Shown here: positions 10,602 through 22,235 of the stretch, piece after piece
How the letters are laid out: every line of letters begins with the position of its first letter
Numbering within the stretch: the first letter of the stretch is position 1
From: Datura wrightii
Lineage: Eukaryota; Streptophyta; Magnoliopsida; Solanales; Solanaceae
Length of the DNA: 64,000 nucleotides
Assembly: GCA_035772735.1 (NCBI GenBank)
Contig: JASDFA010000008.1
Span: 9,003,501 to 9,067,500, forward strand
Direction: 5' to 3'
The notes under the pieces: generated by a model
Told to the model about the DNA's origin: nothing
The model's input: only the letters and a program-made list of their open reading frames with translations
Database searches by the model: none
Made by a program: the position numbers and the translations under genes

Positions 10602-12130
10602 ACATGCACTTAGTAGGATCTCTATGGAGAGTGTGTCCCTTGTAGATAAGGGGAGGAAAGAGCTTTTGACTTGCGAGGTTGTGTGTTCGTTTGGTTGACT
10701 CGATCGACTGATGTGAAAGCCAAACATGATAAGGACCCAATTTTTGTAAAGTTGAAGGAAGTCGTTCAGAATCAGAAGGTAGAGGTCTTCTCCAAAGGGG
10801 GAGATTGTGTGCTTCGATATCAAGGTCGCTTGTGTGTTTAGGATGTTGATGATTTGAGAAATCGAATATTGCACGAGACTCATGGTTCCAGATATTCGAT
10901 ACATCCAGGTGCCACTAAGATGTACTATAACCTATGGGAAGTCTTCTGGTGGAACGACATGAAGAAGCACATCGCGTAATTTGTGGCTAAATGTCCAAAC
11001 TGTTAGCAAGTGAAGGTTGAGCATCAAAGACATGGAGGTGTGCTTCAAGACATTTGTATCCCTACTTGGAAGTGGGAGGAGATTATATGGACTTCATTAC
11101 GGGGTTTCCTTGCACTCGTCGACAGTACGACTCCACTTGGTTGGTCATGGACAGGTTAGCTAAAGCCTCTCGTTTTTTACTAGTCAAAACCACTAATTCA
11201 TGAGAGGATTATGCCAAACTATACATTGGAGAGCTAGTTCGGTTGCATGGAGTGCCCTTGTCCATCATATCAGATAGAGGGACTCAGTTTACCTCTCAGA
11301 TTTGGAGATCGTTTCAAAAGGGACTTGGTACTCAGGTCAAGCTCAGTACAACATTTCACCTGCAAATGGATGGTGAAATGTTACGGACTATTCATACTCT
11401 CGAGGATATGTTGGGAGCATGTGTGTTGACTTCAAGGGAAGTTGGGATGATCATTTGCCTCTCATTGAGTTTGTGTACAACAACAGCTATCACTCCAGCA
11501 TCCAGATGGCTCTATTTGAGGCTCTCTATGGGCGAAGGTGTAGATCACCTGTTGGTTGGTTTAAAGTTGGTGAAGCTGCGATGATATGGTCCAGATTCGG
11601 TCCATGAGGCCATGGGGAAGGTCCAACTTATAAGAGACAGGTTGAAGACAACTCAAAGTCGCCAAAAGTCCTATGTGGATGTGAGAAGGAGAGAAATTGA
11701 GTTTGAAGTTGATGATTGGGTGTTTCTAAAGGTGTCTCCCATGAAGGGAGTGATGAGGTTCAGAAAGAAAGGGAAACTCGGTCCCCGTTATGTTGTCCCA
11801 TACTAGATTATGAAGTGGGTTGGCAAGGTAGCATATGAGTTGAAGTTTCCCTTAGAACTAGCCTCAATCCATCCATTTTCCCATGTGTCGCTCTTAAAGA
11901 AGTTTTTGGGTGATCCAGCTCTAATTGTTATGGTAAGTAGTGTCGGTGTGAAAGACAGCCTAAGTTATGAAGAGGTTCTAGTGGAGATACTAGATCGGCA
12001 GGTTCATAAGCTAAGGAACAAAGAAGTATCATCAATCAAGGTTTTGTGGAGGAATCAGCATGGTTAAGGGAGCTACATGGGAAGCCGAGGCAAATATTAT
12101 GGATAAATACCCGCATCTTTTCCCTACTGG
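10602..12130 (+). pseudogene. A2 pol remnant: RNase H end, integrase, chromodomain-like tail
   Basis: After ACATG the frame resumes with ALSRISMESVS, then the integrase zinc region, then the core across a frameshift (ITGFPCTRRQYDS, LVRLHGVPLSIISDRGTQFTSQ, STTFHLQMDG). It changes frame again near 11415 into GSWDDHLPLIEFVYNNSYHSS, and continues with the C-terminal block LEFEVDDWVFLKVSPMKGVMRF-like, GRCR-SPVGWF, VSLLKKFLGDP and VEILDRQVHKLRNKEV. The TAG at 11804 replaces the usual glutamine of the PYQI position. Several stops and at least three frameshifts make it inactive. Confidence 0.87.
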
Positions 12131-12391
12131 CTCAATTTCAGCTTAAGGTATCAGTTTCCTCCTTAATACTTTATTCAGTTTCATGTTCAGCTCATGTACC
12201 TCAGTTTCCTTTATGTAAATGGATGTATGTGTGGTTTGGGAATTCAGTTCAGTCATGTAGTTTAAATTAGAGTTAGTCATTTTGTTAGTTTTCAGCTTAT
12301 ATGATCAGTATTTGAGTATGACGATTGCATTGTTCTGTTTTTCTGTATGATTTTCAACATTCGAGGATGAATGTTCCCAAGGGGGAGATAT
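12131..12391 (+). other. A2 3' untranslated region and polypurine tract
   Basis: Noncoding and T-rich, this ends with ATTCGAGGATGAATGTTCCC and the purine tract AAGGGGGAGAT at 12379-12389, matching the same place in A1. Confidence 0.8.
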
Positions 12392-14594
12392 TGTTATACC
12401 CCAATAATCCTAAGATCAGACCTGGGAGTTGAAACGGAGAAAACATGTTTTTCTACACCTGGTCACAGAACGAGTCATCATGTTACCCATCAGGATAACC
12501 ACGAGTCATTAAGTGACTCGTGGTGAGAAGGTTTGACTTGTTGGAAATTTTCAGCTTGGGGTGACCTAAGGTGTGACCACGAGTTGTGGTCAGCCCCACG
12601 AGCCTTTAGGTCACCCATGGTCAGGGACGACTGGAGGAAGAGGAAGTATGGGACAATAAACTTAACGGGTCCTTACCACGACTCGTTGGGAAGCACCACG
12701 AGTCGTGGTGTCACCCGTGGTGACCCCCTTGGTATTTTGGTAGTGTCGAGGACGAGTGGCGACCACGAGTTGTGGTCAGCAGTAACGACTCGTGATGTTT
12801 CCTGTGGTGAGTTCCAGGTAAAAATTTGGCAATGAACTTGACGACTGTGGCGACGACTCATGGTTAGAGGTAATGATTCATCCAGTCCCTTGTCGGGAAT
12901 GGTAGTCTATTTTCTTCTGCGAATTTAGTAAGGGCTTATCCGTAATTCCTATGATCCTAAGGCCTAAACTACAAATATTTTAAGCTATGAATAGTGAGTT
13001 TTAAGAGGGGTTCATTCTAAGATATTCCTATTCATGCATGCAAGTGTAGAAGTCTAGAGAGGTGATCAAGCTCAATTTCTTCTAAGTTCTTCTCAATTCT
13101 TCCTTAGGCAATCAAAGAAGGTGTAGAATCAGATTCTCTCAGGTATGTAGGATTATGAATGGGTGAAATTATTCACACCCATGCTCAACTCCTCTCTAAT
13201 TCATGAAATTCTATCGTTTATCCTATGGGGTTTTATCCCAATTCTTGTAAAATACTTATGATCTATGTGTGGATGAATTCCTCTCAAGTATAAATTCATG
13301 TTGTACGAATCATGGGCAGATTTTATAACTATTTAGATTTATATTTCTATACAACTATGCCCAATTATGTATGTTTCATGACAAATCCTGTTATGATTCC
13401 ACATTGATTTTGATGATCATTAACCCATTATTATTTATGACTTATGATATTATTTCTCTCAAATGCTCATCATGAATTTATGAATATCAAGAATATACAT
13501 GTTTTACAAGTATGCATGAACTATATGATTTATGGATTTATGATTATGGCCGACCCACAAGCCTTACTTTCATGGCTAGTTCACGTAGTTCAAGCATGTT
13601 TATGATTATCATGATTTTAAATAGCCTATGAATCTCATGTATATTATCCTATAAGCACTATATATGTTTTGGGAGTAGTATTTAACACCGAGTAGACCCG
13701 GGGTCAAAGAATGCCTCGAGTCTCAGAACTACGCGCCAATGTAGCCATGATGGGACCTCTATGTTACTGTCCCCTTTTCCCAAATGGGACATTTTTGTGA
13801 TATTACAGCTCTTTCATGATTCTACCCTAGGCAAAGTACGAACGCCCTCCCAACTAGGGGTTTACAAGTCGGGCTCCATGTCTTCTTATGTGGGGTATGT
13901 CGGTTATAAGAATCTCCCACTGTTCCTCATGATTTATGTATGGTTATGATCATATACTTTGGCTCAAGTCATGTTTAATAAATCTTTTCTCTTATGATAT
14001 GATTATGAATGATTTACGAATATTTCGAAAACCTTGAGCCTTATGTTGCATTATGATATTTATGTTTACGATCTTGTTCTCCTACTCTTATGAACTTTTA
14101 GGTATTTTAATTGTCTGTTTTACTTACCTTGCATACTTAGTATATTCCACGCACAGACCGCATACTCTATGCTATATTGTCTCATGATACAGGTCAGACG
14201 GATCTTTCTCCGCAACATCCTTAGTCCCTGCTTTCCCACTCAGACCTGTCCAACTAGCATCGGTGAATCCTCATCCTCCTGGGACATTTAGTATCCGTTG
14301 TTGTTATGTCTCTCTTTAGTTTTAGACTTGTCGGGTTAGTTTGGGTGTGTTGTACTATCATCCCATTTGATATGTTAGAGGCTTTCAGACTTCGCGTAGT
14401 AATTAGCTTGTCATGTATGATGTGAATTCCAGTTTTGATGTTATGTTATGTTTAGACTTCCACTATATTTATTATGTTAAATCTCTCGCTTTTATTAATT
14501 GAGTTATATGTATGTTCATGCCATGGGTTGACTTGGAGTCTCTCGGGGCTCCTTGTCCCATGTCTCAATCCGGGCCTATGATCGGGTCGTGACA
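12392..14594 (+). repeat. A2 3' LTR
   Basis: This LTR of about 2.2 kb starts TGTTATACCCC and ends CGTGACA. The five bases after it (CTTAG, 14595-14599) should be the target duplication, but the partner is off the window. The region 12470-12870 is packed with ACGACTCGT / ACGAGTCGT motifs in both orientations. A TATA-like element may lie near 12970-12985 (ACAAATATTTTAA), though this is weak. Confidence 0.87.
12676..12708 (+). promoter_or_regulatory. 33-nt inverted-repeat cassette in A2 LTR
   Basis: Perfect arms CCACGACTCGT and ACGAGTCGTGG are separated by 11 nt. At least five more copies of the half-motif lie within 400 bases. The layout equals 3031-3063 in A1 and the F cassettes. Confidence 0.6.
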
Positions 14595-14878
14595 CTTAGT
14601 TAACGCCATGCCACAACGGATATTTCCTAAATATTCAACACTCTGGAGAGTCATCCTTCCATTCAATAACATCATCAAATGGTTCATAATGCTCCACTTC
14701 ACCATCAAGCATTGCCATGACCTTACACTTATTCGGGGGCTTGATAGGCTGACACACATTGAAGGTGACCTCATCACCACCTACTTGGAACTTAAGCTCC
14801 CCGATCTCTACATCAATCAAAGCTCTTCCCATTGCTAGAGTGGGCGCCCAAAGATAATTGGTACTTTTTGATAACGCT
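14595..14878 (-). pseudogene. H: aspartic protease remnant of an Athila/Tat-like element
   Basis: On the minus strand this reads a block like VPIIFGRPL, then after a one-base shift MGRALIDVEIGELKFQVG and DEVTFNVCQPIKPP. This is the C-terminal half of the gag-linked protease of Athila/Tat-type elements (compare FILGRPFLATEKALIDVAAG in D). It is cut on one side by the A2 LTR end and on the other by the F LTR start, so H is the oldest recognisable layer here. Confidence 0.75.
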
Positions 14879-15894
14879 CAAACCACACATTCTTCGGAAG
14901 CATGAAGCGGACGTTGTCAATAAAGAACCCAACTAGAGGTTGGGGTCGTTCCCTTAGGAAATATGGAAGAGCTAGACTATAGCCGGTAAGTGAACTTGTT
15001 AGGTAGTTTCTCCAAATAGGGGGGTTCTAAAGTAAAAAATAGCTAAAAACACAGTTTAAGCTTTAGTTGAAATTAACAATGAAATATAACTAGGGTTTTG
15101 TGTTCCCCATGGGTTCATAACTGCTTCGGGTATACATACGTGATCATCACCAATGCTTACCTCTAGAACTGATAACTTAGGTTCATTCAAATGACTGGCC
15201 CATCCCTACTGAATGACTATTACTCAATCACTAGGTCAGGTCTCATGAGCGATTGCAAATTAACCGTTATCAATATGTCCCAAATTTAATCATCATAAGA
15301 CCATAGCTCAAGTTAATACAATGATCATCAAGATCAAGGCTTTGTTGTAGTTCTCTTTTCCTAATCTCTACCTCTCTAGGCTCAAGCAAGTAAAGAATTC
15401 GGGTATGTCCTAATGTTTTACACCATTAAGAAACATTTAATCATGAAGAGAATACAATACACAAGTGTTTTGCATTGGTTTTGAATAACTTTTATGTAAC
15501 CCTAGTTTGTTAATTCACCATGGTTCCGAGAACCCTAGCTATGGAGGTTTTAGCCTCTCATAGTTACAAGATTGTGATTTACATTCATATTTAAATACAT
15601 AAATCAATATTTACAATTATGGATGAGAGAAAAACTTCTTTTGATTAATTAGAAAAATCCTCAAGACCAATATGAAGATTAGAAGAAAACCATGAAAAGG
15701 TTGATCACAAGTTGAACAACTCAATTCTCACGTCTAAGTCTCCTCAATTTCGTTGCTAATCAGTTCTAATTACTCCTAATTACCTCTCTCTAATAAAAAT
15801 AAAACATAAAACGTATTAATATACACATAAAAATCCTTTTTCTAGGCTAAAGGGTGTATTTCCATAACTAAAGCCGCCTGCAGCACAACTTGTC

Positions 15895-15927
15895 CTACGA
15901 CCCGTAGCAGGTATGTACGGGTCATAC
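15895..15927 (-). promoter_or_regulatory. 33-nt inverted-repeat cassette 1 in F LTR
   Basis: Arms CTACGACCCGT and ACGGGTCATAC are separated by 11 nt, the same 11-11-11 spacing as in A1 and A2 despite the different retrotransposon lineage. Confidence 0.5.
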
Positions 15928-15980
15928 CTGCTTCCGGTAGGTTATCAGCTGGTTGAATTTTGTCTTAGTTTTGGACCTTG

Positions 15981-16013
15981 GTACGACTCGTACGTGCTTC
16001 CTATGAATCGTAC
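15981..16013 (-). promoter_or_regulatory. 33-nt inverted-repeat cassette 2 in F LTR
   Basis: Arms GTACGACTCGT and ATGAATCGTAC are separated by 11 nt; nine of eleven positions pair. Confidence 0.5.
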
Positions 16014-16264
16014 TATGCTTCCGTGGCTTGACTCTGAGACTTTGAATTTTTTCTGAAGTTCATCACGAGTGCTTTGGTACGACTCGTAACTTGCTTCCAC
16101 GACTCATAGTATCTATACGTAGTAGGAGTCAGCCTCTTGTGCAAATTTCTGAATCTTCCGACGACTTGTTCACTACGAACCATAAAGATTTATACGACTG
16201 GTATTGAGAGTCATAGGATACACCTTTTTCATCCTTAGCCTTCTGAAACTTCTCACGACCAGCA

Positions 16265-16297
16265 GTACGACTCGTAGCACCTTCCTACTGCTCGTAC
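16265..16297 (-). promoter_or_regulatory. 33-nt inverted-repeat cassette 3 in F LTR
   Basis: Arms GTACGACTCGT and ACTGCTCGTAC are separated by 11 nt. A direct pair of the same motif without inversion lies at about 16078-16110. Confidence 0.5.
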
Positions 16298-16481
16298 TAA
16301 GGACTGTGAGTTAAGCCTATTTTCTGCACTTTCAGGCTATCTTGGTCACATTTTTGCTCCAACACCTATTTATCTTATAACCAAAGAAAAAATGCCTTAT
16401 ATCCATACAAATATACCTAAGTCCATGTTATATTTTAAGTTTTGAGCGTCGAAAGTGCTGCAAACTCACATCACATCAACA

Positions 16482-18123
16482 CCGTCAACTTAAGAGTTCT
16501 GCATGTCCTCAAGCAAAGAAAAAGAAAAACTAAACATGACGCTCAACTAGAAAATAAACCTAGGATACTAAAAAATACTACACAAAACTTGCACTATGCA
16601 TTGACTAATTTTCTGACCCTTTTCCATGAACCAACATCAACTCAGGTACCACAAGCAACGACAAAACATAATAAATGTCATCTAGCTATCAACAGGTAAT
16701 CAAGTCAAAACCAATGTTTTTCACATAGACCAATGGTAAAACTAAACCTAACCATGTAACCTCACAACAAATGAAGTCCCCACTCACATATATAGTGTCA
16801 AATATTGCCTGAGACTAAACAAGCAAGGCACTAACTCTCACAAAGAAGTTTCAAGTATTATGTATCAAATACCATATGCCTGCCCTTATTTTCTCTGCTA
16901 CGCTTTATAAGATGGTCGGATTAGGATCACTATAGGACTTGTTATGGCTTATAATGTAGGCTTTAGGGCTGGACATGATAAATATGAAAGATTTTATAAG
17001 TGACTATCCCTTCCTTGGCACTACATACATTGACTACACCATTCACCTATTTCACCCTTTATGCTTTTCATTCCTTTTCTTCTTTTTTCACCTCTTTGAT
17101 GTACATTTGTATGGGTGTGGTATATTTTCAACTTTTTCCAATATTTTTTTCTTTTTATATTTCATTTTCAAGATTTTCAACTTTTTTCATTTTCTTATTT
17201 TTTTTCTCTTCACACCACACCTCATTTTTAACCTTTTCTCTTTTCTCTCCCTTTTTCTCGTTACCATCACTTATGCACCCCTACTCTATCCACCCTCAGC
17301 TTAGGCATTTTGCCTATGTTGAGGTTCACAATATCCAAGAAAAGAACAGGGCTAAAAAAGGTTCATTATAAAGAAATGGGTATGGATCGGTAAATCAAAG
17401 AAAAATGGTCTATTAAAGGCTCAAAATTGTGATCAAGATATGATTTTGGTAGGTTTATTTAGGCTAAACCTGAGCTTCAACAAAAATGTCCTATGATCAT
17501 ATCCTAACCAACCACCCTTACCCTATGCAAAGACCAACCAGGCAAGTTCTAGATCCTCAACATAATACCGAACTAAATACTACACCTCACTCACTCATGG
17601 TACATGGGTTATATTCACCTCACTTGTTTGGCTTAAGCATGACTTAACAAGACTCCTCATGCTAATAAACTAAATGACATCAAAAGATCCACAGAAATCA
17701 TGCATGCAGTCACAAATACATAGCTAATGCATAAAAAAAAATTTAAGCAGGGTCAATTTGTTTCAAAAATTAAAACTAGTGCATTTTAATTAGTTGAGTA
17801 CTCCTAAGCTATTTCCTAATTAAACAAAAATCAAAAAATAAGAAATAAAATCCTAAACATGCCAGTTCAACTACATAACATGTTCGAGCAAAAAGAAAAC
17901 ACGGCAAGAAAACCCTCAGATGAAACAAAAATCCCAAAAATCACAAGTAGAACCCCTCCCCTTTTTGAAAATTAAGCTTAGTCCCCGAAGCATGAACTAT
18001 AAGAATATAGGGAAAGGAACATACCTGAGGTTACTTAGACTTCCCCATTCATGAGTTGCCTGCCATGCAACGTCTACTTTAACGTCGCGTCATGATATGG
18101 CTTTTGTGACTCCTCAAACATCA
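16482..18123 (-). other. F noncoding 3' region with post-pol motif and polypurine stretch
   Basis: Reading on the minus strand, this begins just after integrase with GCGACGTTAAAGTAGACGTT and GGCAGGCAACTC (18050-18097), the counterpart of the GGGAGGCAACCC motif in B, C and D. It then continues without a gene. The stretch 17040-17270 is strongly pyrimidine-rich on the + strand (purine-rich in the element's sense). It ends with CTTGAGGACATGC and the LTR-adjacent purine tract near 16482-16495. The + strand reading frames here are low-complexity artefacts. Confidence 0.7.
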
Positions 18124-21100
18124 TCAAGATATACTACCTCTATTCCTCTTAATTCCTCCACATCTCCCAGATACAACTTTATTCTTTGCCCCATTTACTT
18201 TTAACCTTTTGCCTTCTTTATTCTCAAGTTCCACTACACTATATGGGGACATATGTACTACTCTATAGGGTCCCATCCATCTAGATTTTAACTTTCCAGG
18301 GTGGAACTGGAGTCTCGAGTTGAACAGTAAGACCAAATCACCTAGGCTAAACTCCCTTTTTGCAATCTTCTTATCATGGTAGATCTTCATCCTTTCTTTA
18401 TAAATGGCCACACTCTCATAAACCCTAAGTCAAAATTCGTCCAACTCATTAAGCTGGTTGAGTCTCAGCTTGGCTGCTTCATTCCAGTTCATGTTCAACT
18501 TTTTCAGAGCCTATAACGCCTTATGCTCTAATTCAACCAGTAGATGGCATGCGTTGCCATAAACTAGATGGTACTGAGACGAACCAATGAGGGTCTTATA
18601 AGCTGTTCGGTAAGCCTAGAACGCATCGTCAATCTTTCTGGACTAATCATTCCAGCTAGTATTCACTGTCTTGGACAAGATAGTCTTGATTTTCCTATTC
18701 AAAACTTCCACTTGTCCACTTGACTGAGGGTGGTAAGGTGTGGCCACCTTGTGCTTAACACCATATTTTTCCAACAGGGTCCTGAAGAGGCAGTTATAGA
18801 AATGAGATTCACCAATAATGTATAATAGCTCTGGGAGAGCCAAATCTAGCAAAGCTATGCTTCCGAAGGAATGCTACAACACTCTTGCCTTCATTTTTTG
18901 GGAGTGCAATTGCCTTCACCCACTTGGAGACATAATCCTCTGCCACAAAGATGTATTTCATTCCATATGAGCTAACAAATGGGCCCATGAAATCAATGCC
19001 CCATACATCAAACAACTCAACTTCCAAGATAGGGGTCAATGGCAACTCATGTTTGTGGGTAATACCGCCCTGCCTTTGGAATTGATCACAAGACTTGCAG
19101 AAGTCATATGCATCTTGATTAATAGAAGGCCAATAATATCTGCATTGTAAAATCTTATGCGCAGTTCTGATACCACTGTGATGACCCCAACAGGAGATGA
19201 ATGACGGGCCTCCAAAATGCTCAGCATTTCTATTTCAGACACACCTACGAATGATCCCATCTGCACAAATGCAAAATAAATAAGGCTCATCCCAGTAATA
19301 TCTTCGTGCATCGAATAAGAACTTCTTCTTCTTTTGCTAAGGAATTAGGTTTGCCAGTATCATATCGCTAACCAAGTAATTTGCAAAGTCTGCAAACTAA
19401 GGAATCAAATCCTGCGATGCAACTAGTACCTGTTTGTCTGGGAAGGCATCATCAATATCAATTTCCTCCCTTTCTCTTGCTTCGGACTCGAGCCTGGATA
19501 AATGGTCTACCACCTGGTTTTTCCGTTCCCTTTCGATCTTTAACCTCAAACTCAAATTCTTGGAGCAAAAATATCCACCGAATCAATCTGCTTTTAGCCT
19601 CCTTTTTGGATATCAGGTACCTCAAAGCAGCATGGTATGTATGAATGATCACCTTGGTTCCAAGCAGGTATGCTCTGAATTTTTCAAAAGCAAAGACCAC
19701 TGCCAGTAGCTCCTATTTTGTGACCGTATCACTCTTCTAGGCTGGAGTGTTTTACTAGCGTAGTAGATTGGATGAAAGAACTTTGCTCTACTTTGGCCCA
19801 GAACAACACCAAGAGCAACATCGCTAGCATCACACATTACCTCAAATGGAAGAGACCAATATGGAGCCACGGTGATAGGAGCAGTGGTGAGTTTCTCTTT
19901 TAAACACTCAAAAGCCCAGACATTCCTCATAGAACACGAACTTTACCTCCTTCTCAAGTAACTTACACAATGGTTGTGCAATTTTTGAAAAATCCTTGAT
20001 AAATCATCTGTAGAATCCTGCATGCCCTAAAAAGCTCCTGACCCCTTTTATGGAAATAGGGGTTGGCAAACCTGCTATAACTTCGATTTTTTCCTTGTCC
20101 ACCTCAGTTCCCTTTCCTCAGATTTTATGACCCAACAATATTCCCTCCTTAGTCATAAAATGACATTTTTCCTAGTTTAGCACCAAATTAATTTCTTCAC
20201 ATCCTTTCAATACTCTACCCAGATGGTCGAGGCAAGATTTAAATGAGTCACCTACAACAGACGAATAATCCATAAATACTTCAGTGGTGTCTTCTACCAT
20301 GTCTGAGAATATGGACATCATATAGCGCTGGAATGTGGCTGGTGCATTACACAATCCGAATGACATTCTTCTGAAAGAAAAAGTTCCATATGGGAAAGTA
20401 AAGCTCGTCTTCTCTTGGTCTTCTGGAGCGATGGTAATCTGATTATATCCTGAGTATCCGTTAAGAAAGTAGTACCAACCTCTACTTGCCAGTCTATCAA
20501 GCATCTGATCCAAGAATGACATAGGAAAGTTGTCCTTCTGAGTCCAGTGGTTGAGTTTCCTATAATGCATGCATACACGCCATCCTGTGACTGGTCGTGT
20601 TGGTATCAACTCGTACTTCTCATTGGACACCATTGGAATCCCACCTTTCTTTGGTACGCACTGAACTGGGCTCACCCACTTGCTCTCTGCGATGGGGTAT
20701 ATGACACCAGCATCCAGCCACTTGACAATTTCCTTATTTAAAACTTCTTACATTGGAGGGTTCAGGTGACTTTGATGTTCTATACTCGGTTTATAGTTTG
20801 GATCTAATTGGATCTTGTGAGTACATATGCCTGGTGGGGTTTCGATAATATCAGCTATGGTCCAGCCAATTGCCTTTTTGTACCGTTTTAGTATGTTGAC
20901 CAAAGCTCCCACCTAATCTTCTAGTAGGTCTGCTACAATTATGAACGGCAAAGTATTGTTTTCTCCGAGGAATACATACTTGAGATGGGGAGGTAATGCT
21001 TTCAGCTCAAGGACTGGTGGCACCTCCACAAATGGCTTGGCCGGTGGTGTTGAATGGTTCTTTAGATCCAGGTTTAACTTCTTTAGGCTGAAGCTTTATG

Positions 21101-21230
21101 ACCCCATTCAATTTAACGCGTTCACCGTCTCCGTGTATTCCGGTCTCCCGTCTCCCTCATAATTCATCATCACAGCTTCCAATGTATCAATAGTCATCAT
21201 ATCTTCCACAAGTAGCTTATTACATTCCAT
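18124..21230 (-). pseudogene. F pol remnant: protease-RT spacer, RT, RNase H, integrase
   Basis: Minus-strand order from the right: a spacer (HLKYVFLGENNTLPFII near 20990, DLLED, GVIYPIAESKWVSPVQCVPKKGG), RT (20172-20710: ELIPTRPVTGWRVC, YRKLN, TSFTFPYGTFSFRRMSFGLCNAPATFQR), RNase H (19458-19930: VMCDASDVALGVVLGQ, IYYASKTL, RWIFLLQEFEFEVKDRKG), integrase (18643-19311: FDVWGIDFMGPF, HKVATPYHPQSSGQVEV) and its C-terminal domain (18124-18411: GDLVLLFNSRLQFHPGKLKSRWMGPYRV). The motifs are those of the Athila lineage. The RT catalytic motif is FMDY instead of FMDD, and stops or frameshifts separate the blocks, so it is inactive. Confidence 0.87.
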
Positions 21231-21387
21231 CTAAGTGTTTGAGCGACGGATTGTTCCCTTTATGTATCCTGAGAGAGTCACAAAATAAAAGCAAACAAAA
21301 GCGTAAAAAGGAACATAACTACCAAAAAGTCAAATACAAGCAAATAATCTAGTCTTAGTCGTATTCCCCGACAACGGGGCCTCTTTT
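21231..21387 (-). other. F leader and primer binding site; gag deleted
   Basis: Only about 150 bases separate the LTR from pol-side sequence. The minus strand near 21365-21385 reads AGGCCCCGTTGTCGGGGAA, a degraded tRNA-Asp-type primer site. A complete Athila-like element would have a gag-protease of well over 1 kb here, so an internal deletion has removed it. Confidence 0.6.
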
Positions 21388-21538
21388 TGATAACAATCAA
21401 ACCACACCTCCTTCGAAAGTATGAAGCGGACGTTGTCAATAAAGAACCCAACTAGAGGTTGGGGTCGATCCCACAGGGAATATGAAAGAGCTAGACTAAA
21501 GCCGGTAAGTGAACTTGTTAGGTAGTTACTCCAAATAG
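21388..21538 (-). repeat. F 5' LTR, piece 1
   Basis: This matches 14879-15029 (TGATAAC, GAAGCGGACGTTGTCAATAA, GAGGTTGGGGTCG). It is interrupted after CCAAATAG by CACTA element K; the bases TAG (21536-21538) are the left target duplication. Confidence 0.87.
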
Positions 21539-21823
21539 CACTACAAGAAAAAAACTTATTTATGACCAACATTTAGCGACTAGTCAATAATCCCGTCTCT
21601 AAAAGTTTATGTATTGGGATGAGATTATATTCCAATCCTTAATGTTATATTTTATTACGAAGGTACAAAATTTGGTCCTAAAAAAATTAATAACCGGTCC
21701 TAAATGGTAATTTAAGGCTAGCGGAGAAAAGTGCTTCCAAATTAAAATCTAATATTAAAATTTTAATAAAAATTTAAACTTTTTTTCCACTAAAATTGAA
21801 CTAAAGGAGCAAAAACTTAATAG
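21539..21823 (+). repeat. K left terminal region
   Basis: This holds the terminal inverted repeat CACTACAAGAAAA plus subterminal sequence with GGTCCTAAA repeats (near 21674 and 21696) related to motifs at the right end. It ends with AATAG (21819-21823), the target duplication of G. No gene is present. Confidence 0.85.
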
Positions 21824-22056
21824 TGTTATAAATATATTTGTATTATAGTGAATGTCTATAAATGTATTTGTATTATAGTGGATACATGTGTTTATATTAT
21901 AGTGAAAGTCTATCTTTTGGAGAAAAGTTAGGAGGAATTGTCCCTATAAATAGAGGGTTCTTCTTCATTGTATTTCATCCCATCAAGAGAAACAAGAACT
22001 TCTCTCCTTCTTTCTTTCTCTACAATATTCTTGTTCTTTCTTATTATTTCATAACA
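21824..22056 (+). repeat. G 5' LTR
   Basis: This 233-bp LTR has a TATA-like CTATAAATAGAGG at about 21942-21954. It is near-identical to 41469-41693 with a few substitutions and small indels. The next bases, CGTTATCAACACGAG, stand at the primer site position; I could not match this to a particular tRNA with confidence. Confidence 0.92.
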
Positions 22057-22235
22057 CGTTATCAACACGAGTCTCTGCCTTGAGCACTCACTTTGAAAGA
22101 TTTGAGGAAAGAAAAATTAAACTTTCTTTTTCGAAATATGTATTACTTAACCACAGGAATGATATTCCTTTGGTGATATTGTTGCTCTTACTCTACTGTC
22201 TCAAAATTTGAAGGCCAAGGTATGATTTTTTCTTT

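Larger units (their letters stand above)
4945..14594 (+). mobile_element. A2: Tekay-like Ty3/gypsy element, split by element B
   Basis: A2 consists of an RNase H fragment (4945-5113), the rest of RNase H and integrase (10602-12130), a 3' untranslated region with purine tract, and a 3' LTR (12392-14594). The two coding parts join exactly across the B insertion: 5099-5113 followed by the bases after the second ACATG reads VAHALSR, the usual RNase H end. Its left half is missing from the window, which is explained if A1 was inserted into it. It is related to A1 but diverged, and it is dead. Confidence 0.85.
14879..16481 (-). repeat. F 3' LTR (left copy)
   Basis: On the minus strand it begins TGTTGATGTGATG after the purine-side motif TTAAGTTGACGG and ends TTATCA. 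Its length is 1603 bp. It matches the three pieces of the right LTR; the right copy lacks roughly 95 bases present at 15065-15160. The U3 part, 15870-16330, holds repeated TACGACTCGTA-type motifs. A TATA-like stretch (GTATATTAAT, minus strand) lies near 15820. Confidence 0.82.

Noticed and set aside
16975..17371. Two overlapping + strand ORFs of 109 and 123 codons rich in F, S, L and I
   Set aside because: They arise from a pyrimidine-rich tract that is the purine-rich 3' region of minus-strand element F. No domain or conserved start is present.
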